From Bos javanicus (lineage: Eukaryota > Chordata > Mammalia > Artiodactyla > Bovidae): a DNA stretch of 64,000 nucleotides. A program made the position numbers and the translations under genes. The stretch is from assembly GCF_032452875.1 (NCBI RefSeq), contig NC_083883.1, forward strand, positions 56,294,698-56,358,697, in the 5' to 3' direction. The stretch's first letter is position 1; every line of letters starts with the position of its first letter. The notes beneath the pieces were generated by a model. The model saw only the letters and a program-made list of their open reading frames with translations. It had not been told where the DNA came from and did not search any database. Below are positions 56,383-64,000 of the stretch, piece by piece.

Positions 56383-56449
56383 ATGAAGTGTAGTGTTAGT
56401 TGCTCAGTTGTGTCTGACTCTTTGTGACCCCTTGGACTGTAGCCCGCCA
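56383..56449 (-). mobile_element. Mini Bov-A fragment, antisense
   Basis: gtgttagttgctcagttgtg to gactgtagcccgcca, 67 bp. The repeat ctgttgag flanks it at 56375-56382 and 56450-56457. It sits just before a MIR trace. Confidence 0.82.
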
Positions 56450-56454
56450 CTGTT

Positions 56455-56570
56455 GAGGTGTAAGTAGCTTTATTAACCCCATTTTTTAGATAAACTGTTA
56501 GGCACAGGAGGGTTGTTATTAGGTGATAGATCAGGAATTAAGCCTAAGCAGTTTGCCCTAAAACTTATCC
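56455..56570 (-). repeat. MIR relic
   Basis: ttaaccccattttttagata and gataaactgttaggcacagg, then aggaattaagcctaagcagt resemble the reverse MIR core. Confidence 0.5.
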
Positions 56571-57454
56571 TTCTGAAATGTTTATGAGAAATGGAAAATA
56601 TGGTAGCTGTAACACTAAAACTATTAGTTTTTTCCTGAAAAATTTTCCATATGAGCAGTGATCATTTTTGTTGTATTTCACTTGTCTTTCTTTGTATCAT
56701 CTTTGTTGACATCACTGATTAGATTAGGTATATAGTATATGAAGATGTTATAAGAAAATGTAAGGATTTGTAACATTGGAAACCTTGGAAGTGCAGCGAC
56801 TGATTCCTTTTCTAAGAAAACAGGCTCTTAGCTGCTGAAACTTGTTTTTGTATAATGCTGATCTGAGAAGAGCACTCTGCTTACATGGAGTCACTTGAAA
56901 ATGGTTTGCCAAAAAGATCTCTTGCTCTAAAAGCCTTTTTTTTGCTAATGAACATCCCATATTTTACTATTGGATGCTTATTCCACTGTCTTAAAGCTTT
57001 GCTGCCTGTTACCAGGAAATAGGCCTTAGTAACTTTTACCAGTCTTATTGACCTCATTGTTAATGAGTTTAATAAGATGCTCTCCTTCAGCTAGGTTTTA
57101 GTAGGGGTCAAGATCCAGAAATCAAGAGGGCATTCATGCTTGATATGAAGTGTTACTAAACTAAGAGGGTCAAAGGCCTGTATCATAATAAGTAAAATTA
57201 GTTTGCTGAGATACCACTATTCATTTTAGAAATGATTTTCAGTGCTTTGTTTATTAAATATTTATTGAGTACCTTTAGCATGATAGTGTTGGGGATAAGT
57301 GAATGAATAATACATGTTCTCTTGTCTTTAAAGAGTGAAGAATGTAATGGTAAAAAGATTACCCTACTAGATGATTCATGCAATGGTGGAAGTGTATGCA
57401 CAGTGCAGAAGTGACACTCACTAATCATACCTGTCAACTTGGATTGGAGTCAGG

Positions 57455-57550
57455 TTCCTAGGATTGAATCCCAGCTTCCCCCCATTTCCTAGATATTTAG
57501 CCTTAGGCAAGATGCTCCTCATCTCTGAAGTGGGAATTTTTGTTATACCA
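57455..57550 (+). repeat. MIR relic
   Basis: ggattgaatcccagcttccc, ttagccttaggcaagatgct and catctctgaagtgggaattt resemble MIR in sense. Confidence 0.55.
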
Positions 57551-57639
57551 CCTCAGATTTGTGTAAAGAAAACTCTGTTTCCTTTACTACTGTTCCCACC
57601 ACTTCATTTCTGATACTAGACAGGTGGGTGTTTTTTCTA

Positions 57640-58625
57640 TACCAATTAATTCTCCAACGTGAAACCAATTGGATGGCCTTCAGTTCAGTGATGACAGTAC
57701 CTGAAGTTAGCATGGACCTCACAGTTTAAGGGCTCAGTCCCACAGAACTGTTCCCCTCCTCCTTACTTCAGATACCAACTGCAGGTTCAGGTTGTCACCT
57801 GTGTTTCTGACCAACCAGCTGTAATTTGGAGGTTCCCACAACCTCCCCCTCAGGTTTGATGATTTGCTAGAATAACTCACAGAACTCAGGAAAGCAGTTT
57901 GCTTAATAGATTACCAGGGTATTAGAAAAGGATACAACTCTGGAACAGCCAGCTAGCAGAGATGCATAGTGCAAGGTATCGGGGATATACCGTCTTACCA
58001 CCCTCTACCTCCACTTGTTTACCAACCCAGAAGTTCTCTGAACAGTTAAGTTAGGGGTTTTTTGGATGCTTCATTCTGTAGGCACAATTGAGTAAATCAT
58101 TGACTGTTAGCCATTAACTCAAGCACCAGTCCGTTTCCCCGCCCTGCAGGCTGGTGGAGCAGGGCTGAAAGTTCCAACCCTCAAATCAATGTGATAGATT
58201 CCCCTGGCATCCACCTGCTCTGTTTCCAGCCCGCATGTCCTTAGGGGCTTTCTAGAAGTTACCTCATTAACATAAATTCAGCTGTAGTTGAAAGAAGCTC
58301 ATTAGAAATAACAAAAAATGCTCATTTTACCTTTATTGCTCTGGAACTGTTTCGTGGTTTAAGATTTTTTTTCTTTTGGTGACACCTTGCAGCCTGTGGG
58401 ATCTTAGTTTTCTGACCAGCGATCAAGCCCATGCCCTCTGCAGTGGAAGCATGGAGTCTTAACCACTGGACCACCAGGGGATTCCCTGGAACTATTTCAG
58501 AAAATGGATAAAAACCAAATATTGTAACAAATCTTTCACCTTTATTGCTATGGTGCTGTTTCAGGAGCCAGGATGAAGACCAAAATATATTTCTTATTAT
58601 ATACAATATCACAGCTCTCATGGTG
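57640..58625. repeat. LTR relic (ERVL/MaLR-type), split by a CHR SINE
   Basis: gatttgctagaataactcac, gaactcaggaaagcagtttg, gctgaaagttccaaccctca and gaccaaaatatatttcttat follow an ancient mammalian LTR consensus I recognise but cannot name with certainty. No internal viral genes are present. A CHR SINE interrupts it at about 58354-58485. Confidence 0.55.
58354..58485 (-). mobile_element. CHR SINE, antisense
   Basis: ttttttttcttttggtgaca through ccactggaccaccaggggat. Near-identical flanks ctggaactgtttc (58341-58353) and ctggaactatttc (58486-58498) are the target repeat. Confidence 0.83.
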
Positions 58626-58634
58626 ATTAAATAT

Positions 58635-58720
58635 GAATTCATGTAAGGCCCATTAGCACAGTGCTTATCACCTGTTACATGCTCAATAAGTGTTAGCTAT
58701 TATTGTTATTAATATTAATT
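58635..58720 (+). repeat. MIR 3' end
   Basis: agcacagtgcttatcacctg then tgctcaataagtgttagcta and ttattgttatt, the MIR 3' end in sense. Confidence 0.7.
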
Positions 58721-59215
58721 AATACTTCTTGTCTTCTATTTAGTCTGTATTCTTTTTGGACAGATTCTTTTGTATCTTAGGCCTAAAATAAATGAATGAA
58801 TAAATTAACCAATAAATGAATAACTAACTCTTGAAGAAAGGTCAAGATTTTGAATTGTGGTAAGACAGAGAAAGGCATTTTAGTCAGAGACAATAGTTGA
58901 GTGAGTTCATACAGCTCTGATGCAACATGATATGTTGAAGATCTTTAGGAGATTAGATATTGCTATATTGCTGAAGCATCAGTGGGCATGGTGGGTAATT
59001 ATTCTGAATAGGTAGGTCATTGCTATGCTTAGTACCTTATCCTCAAGTTGGGAGAATTTTAAGCTCTGAATGATAATATGTTTATAATTGGCAAAGTTCA
59101 GTCTGATAGCGGTGAAAAGGATATTGACACTGGAGGCAATGCATATGAAGTAGGAAGGCTGTTGTGGCCAAGATGTGAAATGATGAATGCTTGAAGAAAG
59201 GCGATGGCAGTGGGG

Positions 59216-60054
59216 ATAATTGTTCAGTCACTAAGTCATGTCTGCCTTTTTGTGACTCCGTGGACTGCAGCACGCCAGGCCTTCCTGTCCCTCACTATCT
59301 CCTGGAGTTTGCCCAGGTTCATGTCCATTGAGTCGGTGATGCTATTCAACCTATCCTCTGTTGTCCCCTTCTCCTCCTGCCCTCAGCCTTTCCCAGCATC
59401 AGGGTCTTTTCCAGTGAGTTGGCTCTTTGCGTCAGGAGACTGAAGTACTCGAGCTTCAGCTTCAGCATCAGTCCTTCCAGTGAATATTCAGGGTTGATTT
59501 CCTTTAGGATGGACTAGTTTGAGCTCCTTGTTGTCCAAGGGACTCTTGAAGAGTCTTCTCTAGCACCACAGTTCAAAAGCATTAGTTCTTCAGTGCTCAA
59601 CCTTCTTTATGGTCTGCCTCTCACATCCATATATGACTACTGGAAAAACCATAGCTTTGGCTGTATAGACCTTTGTCAGCAAAGTGATGTCTCTGTGTTT
59701 TAATAATGCTGTCTAGGTTTGTTGTCACTTTTCTTCCAAGGAGCAACCATCTTTTTCATGGCTGCAGTCACTGTCCACAGTGATTTTGGAGCCTAGGAAA
59801 ATAAAATCTGCTGTTGTTGCCATTTCCCCCCCATCTCTTTGCCATGGAATGATGGAACTGGATACCATGATCTTGGTTTTTTGAACGTTGAGTTTTAAGC
59901 CAGCTTTTCACTTTTGTCTTTCACCTTCATCAAGAGGCTCTTTGGTTCTTCTTTGCTTTCTGCCATTCAGGTGGTATCATCTGCATATTTGAGGTGTTGA
60001 TATTTCTCCTGGCAATCTTGATTCCAGCTTGTGATTCATCTGGCCTGGTATTTT
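59216..60054 (-). mobile_element. BovB LINE, 5'-truncated, antisense
   Basis: 839 bp with the 9-bp repeat gcagtgggg at 59207-59215 and 60055-60063. RT C-terminal half with the catalytic region in reverse near 59980 (INTSNMQMIP-type frame, shifted). Diverged by indels more than the 17.8-kb copy. Confidence 0.9.
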
Positions 60055-60822
60055 GCAGTGGGGTAGTAGAAAAGATGTATTTGAGAGACTTTAGGGAAGT
60101 AAGAATCAAGATCTGGTGTTTGATTTGATGCGAGGTTGAGGGAAAGCAAAACCTAGGATTACTTCTATGTGACTGGGTGGTTGTTGATCGTTCTGATTGA
60201 CATAGACTTTCAAGGAGAAGTGTTTGCAGGCTCATGAGGAAAGCTAGCAGAGGTTTAGACATGCTAAATTTCACATTTCAAAGGGACGTTTAGGTTTAGT
60301 AAGCAGTCAGATATTTGTATCCTACACTTGGGAAATAAAGATTTTAAAAGTGGTTAATGCTTGAGAATTGTGAATAGGAATAGGTGAAATTACCCCAAGA
60401 CCAAATGTTGAAAGAGGAGACATTTAAAAGATTGGTATAGGAAGAGGATTGAGCAAAGTGAATGTAGAAGGATTAGCACAGATCTTGGGGTAAAACCACG
60501 AGTGTGAGGCCAGGAATAGCAAGGGGGGAGATTGTTTCCAGCAGGAGAGAAGGCCTGCAGCATTAGGTACTGCAGGGAGGTTAGATTGGGATATGATTGG
60601 TAGATAAGAGATAAAGATCTTAGACTATAAAACCTGAACAACTTGAGAGGAGTATTGGGGCAGAAGTCAGACTGCAGTTGATTGAGGAGTGAGTGGGAGA
60701 CAAGATGTTTTCATACTTCACCCCCTTAAACTGGGGACAGAGAGAGGCTGGGTACAAATCCAAAATATTATGATACATTTTACTTTGCTTTAAATACAAA
60801 GTAAAAATTTTTAGAAAATTCA

Positions 60823-62272
60823 CTTCAGTTCAGTCCTCCTGTCGGACTTTTTGGGACCCCATGAACTGCAGCATGATAGGCTTCCCTGTCCATCACCAAC
60901 TCCTGGAGTCCACCCAAACCCATGTCCATTGAGTCAGTGATGCCATCCAACCATCTCATCCTCTGTTGTCCCCTTCTTCTCCTGCCCTCAATCTTTCCCA
61001 GCATCAGGGTCTTTTCCAATGAATTAGCTCTTTGCATCAGGTGGCCAAAGTATTGGAGTTTCAGCTTCAGCATCAGTGTTTCCAGTGAACACCCAGGACT
61101 GATCTCCTTTAGAATGGACTGGTTGGATCTCCTTGTTGTCCAAGGGACTCTCAAGAGTCTTCTCCAACACCACAGTTCAAAAGCATCAGTTCTTCGATGC
61201 TCAGCTTTTGTTATAGTCCAACTCTCACATCCATACATGACCACTGGAAAAACCATAGCCTTGACTAGATGGACTTTTCTTGGCAAAGTAATGTCTCTGC
61301 TTTTGAATATGCTATCTAGGTTGGTCATAACTTTCCTTCCAAGGAGTAAGCGTCTTTTAATTTCATGGGTGCAATCACCATCTGCAGTGATTTTGGAACC
61401 CAGAAAAATAAAGTCAGCCACTGTTTCCACTGTTTCCCTATCTATTTGCCATGAAGTGATGGGACCGAATGCCGTGATCTTAGTTTTCTGATTGTTGAGC
61501 TTTAAGCCAGCTTTTTCACTCTTTCACTTCAATCAAGAGGCTCTTTAGTTCTTCACTTTCTGTCATAAGGGTGGTGTCATCTGCATATCTGCTGCTGCTG
61601 TTGCTGCTAAGTCACGTCAGTTGTGTCCAACTCTGTGCGACCCCATGGATGGCAGCCCACCAGGCTCCTGTCCCTGGGATTCTCCAGGCAAGAATACTGG
61701 AGCGGGTTGCCATTTCTTTCTCCAGTGCATGAAAGTGAAACAGTGAAAGTGAAGTCGCTCAGTCGTATCTTAACTCTTCGCGACCCCATGGACTGTAGCC
61801 TACCAGGCTCCTCCGTCCATGGGATTTCCCAGGCAAGAGTACCTGAGTGGGTTGCCATTTCCTTCTCCTGCATATCTGAGGTTATTGATATTTCTCCTGG
61901 CAATCTTGATTCCAGCTTGTGCTTCCTCCAGCCCAGCATTTCTTATGATGTACTCTGCATATAAGTTAAATAAGCAGGGTGACAATATACAGCCTTGACG
62001 TACTCCTTTTCCTATTTGGAACCAGTCTGTTGTTCCATGTCCAGTTCTAACTGTTGCTTCCTGACCTGCATACAGGTTTCTCAAGAGGCAGGTCAGGTGG
62101 TCTGGTATTCCCATCTCTTTTAGAATTTTCCACAGTTTATTGTGATCTACACAGTCAAAGGCTTTGGTATAGTGAATAAAGCAGAAATAGATGTTTTTCT
62201 GGAACTCTCTTGCTTTTTTGATGATCCAGCAGATGTTGGCAATTTGATTTAAAAAAAATTTTTTTTAAAATT
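60823..62272 (-). mobile_element. BovB LINE, 5'-truncated, antisense, split by Bov-A2
   Basis: Flanked by the perfect 15-bp repeat tttttagaaaattca at 60808-60822 and 62273-62287. On the - strand a 201-codon frame (61430 to 60825) covers the RT C-terminal region from ADFIFLGSKITADGDC through WLDGITDSMDMGLGGLQELV. Upstream, 62114 onward reads IPDHLTCLLRNLYAGQEATV and KGVRQGCILSPCLFNLYAEY until the SINE. Bases 62250-62272 are A/T filler at the 5' junction. Confidence 0.94.
61591..61867 (-). mobile_element. Bov-A2 SINE inserted in BovB, antisense
   Basis: gctgctgctgttgctgctaa through gggttgccatttccttctc, two reverse units. The 10-bp target repeat ctgcatatct at 61581-61590 and 61868-61877 is the antisense of the BovB codons for R-Y-A-D. 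Confidence 0.95.
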
Positions 62273-62614
62273 TTTTTAGAAAATTCAGTCTTTTTTTCTG
62301 TTTTTTTTTTTTTTTCTGGATTTGGAAGTCTAGCCCTCTGCTAGTGATTTTGCTGAGTGAATACCTCATCAAAATATGGATGCAAGTGCCAAAAACTTTT
62401 TGTTGCCAACATTTAGAGGAATGACATAGCAGATACTGTAAAAGTGAACTCATTTCTTTCTGCTGAAATGCTATAGTTAAGAAATTATGTAGAAACTGTA
62501 AATTAGTAGATAGAAAAACGTTCTTGAGGTCTAATAGAAAACTTAGTGATTGTAGTCTAACAATCTAGTGAGCCCTTTTTCCATGGGTTCCTCAAGGGTG
62601 GATTCAACCAATGT

Positions 62615-62810
62615 TTAGTTGGTCTTTGGATTAGTCCATGATTCAGTTCCTGGTTGGTTGAATCTGTGGATGCAGAACTTGCCGATACGCAGGGCCACCT
62701 GTACTATATCATTTTATTTGAGGTACGTGAGCATCTGTAGATTTCAGTGTCCACAGTGAGGTCCTGAATCCAGTCTTTCCATAGATACTAAGGGTTGACT
62801 GTACTGTACT
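62615..62810 (-). mobile_element. MER2-like Tigger MITE, antisense
   Basis: ggttgaatctgtggatgcag, gatacgcagggccacctgta, catctgtagatttcagtgtc and ctaagggttgactgtact follow the MER2/Tigger consensus in reverse. Confidence 0.7.
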
Positions 62811-62904
62811 ATAAATTTTAAAAGTTGTTAAGAGATTAGATCATAATTATTCTTACCATAGGAAAGAAATGATAACGATGTGAGGTGTTGGCTTATGCTA
62901 CAGT

Positions 62905-62998
62905 GGTAATCGTATTGCAATATATAAATATGTCAAGTCAACACATTATACACATTACACAATGTTATATATCAGTTATATCTCATTAAAATAGAAAT
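62905..62998 (+). repeat. L1 3' end, sense
   Basis: gtcaagtcaacacattatac and caatgttatatatcagttat then atctcattaaaa match an old L1 3' end. Confidence 0.55.
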
Positions 62999-63157
62999 TA
63001 TGCATCACTTGGTATTTTCTTTTTTTTAAAAACAATTATTAATTATGGGAGGACTTCCAAAGCAGCTGGTAGCAAAATGAGAATTTTGGAAGGTACTAAT
63101 GCTTAAAATATTATCTGCTTATTACTGTGACATTTCAGAGTGATTTTTTAATGACAG

Positions 63158-63315
63158 GTTTTTTTTTTTTTTTTTTGGTTTGCTTTTATTTTTGTGTTTT
63201 TTCAGCCACACCACGCTGCCTGTGGGATTTTAGTTCCCCAGCCAGGGATTGAACCCAGGCCCTCAACAGTAAGAGTGTGGGGTCCCAACCACTGGGCCAC
63301 CAGGGAATTCTCTTA
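63158..63315 (-). mobile_element. CHR SINE, antisense
   Basis: A 20-base T run, then ccacaccacgctgcctgtgg, gggattgaacccaggccctc and ccactgggccaccagggaat. The repeat aatgacag flanks it at 63150-63157 and 63316-63323. Confidence 0.85.
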
Positions 63316-63843
63316 AATGACAGTTTTAAAATACCCCAAAGTAGAATTCATAATGAATTGAAGATACTCGTGTCTTTAAACTATGGTGACATCACCTGCT
63401 GCTACATTAATAAATTGCTTAAGAAGTAATTTGATGAATTATTTTTTCTCTTTTTTCTTATTACTAAAAATAAATGCTGTGCATTCCATCATCCATAAAG
63501 TGTTTATTGGCAGGATTCTTTCATAAGAAGGTTATCAGAATATAACCTTTGTAGTACTGTTTTTTTTTTTGTTTTATACTTGTTAAAATCATTGAATAAT
63601 TTTATGTTCTGCTGGTCCTATTTTGCTTAAAGAAAGAACTATAAGACATTCAGCTGTTACCATTTACTTTCAGGTTTGATTTGTATTGTGCTATAGAGTG
63701 TATCTTACTATGAGACTACCTCAAAGGAAATAGAGTAAAGCAGGTTTTCATTCTGGGTACTGAAATGAGAATAGATTGTTGATTATAGGCATTCATTGAA
63801 AACTTGAATTTATTTATTCTGAAAAGGATTTATTCTGAAAATT

Positions 63844-64000
63844 TGTTGTTGTTCAGTCACTAAGTCATGTCTGACTCTTTGTGACCCCATGAACTGCAGC
63901 ACATCAGATTTCCCTGCCCTTCACTATTTCCTGGAGTTTGCTCAAACTCCAGTCCATTGATTCGGTGATGCCATCCAACCATCTCATCCTCTTGTTGTCT
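63844..64000 (-). mobile_element. BovB 3' end, antisense, runs off the window
   Basis: tgttgttgttcagtcactaa through gccatccaaccatctcatcc, continuing past the right edge. Confidence 0.87.

Overview
The window is mammalian nuclear DNA from a bovid (cattle, sheep, goat or a close relative; I cannot separate these by eye). Two things show this. About a dozen and a half copies of the ruminant LINE BovB, with their SINE derivatives Bov-tA and Bov-A2 and the cetartiodactyl tRNA-derived CHR SINE, are scattered through it. Its only protein-coding content is seven short exons with GT-AG splice sites in very long AT-rich introns.

The exons (620-830, 5370-5544, 12565-12722, 14627-14737, 43383-43449, 48791-48893, 52121-52287) lie on the + strand. 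They join in one frame into 330 codons without a stop. I recognise the product as an internal part of RABGAP1L, a Rab GTPase-activating protein: the PTB/PID domain (exons A-C) and the kinesin-like DUF3694 region (exons C-G). The first exons and the catalytic TBC domain lie outside the window. I found no further exon between 52288 and 64000.

Everything else is intron. Intron A-B (831-5369) holds a BovB nested in a Bov-tA SINE and an L1 nested in an older L1. Intron B-C (5545-12564) is mostly unique AT-rich DNA with one Bov-A2 and a Tigger MITE. Intron C-D (12723-14626) has two L1 3' ends and a CHR SINE. Intron D-E (14738-43382, 28.6 kb) is a repeat-rich interval: six BovB loci, including one BovB inserted head-to-head in another; an ancient L2; a Tigger transposase relic; an antisense retrocopy candidate; LTR-like relics; and many SINEs. 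Introns E-F and F-G are mostly unique with a few SINEs. The tail (52288-64000) has five BovB loci, one with a Bov-A2 inserted in the codons of the reverse-transcriptase catalytic motif.

No repeat-encoded protein looks functional: all BovB and L1 copies are 5' truncated and carry frameshifts, stops or catalytic changes. I see no CRISPR array, operon, tRNA or rRNA gene. I did not find a novel biological system. The more interesting signals are nested and inverted repeat structures that could pair in the RABGAP1L pre-mRNA, an unusual block duplication at 28.9-30.3 kb, a 20-bp-arm perfect hairpin at 54.6 kb, and a weakly spliced exon F.
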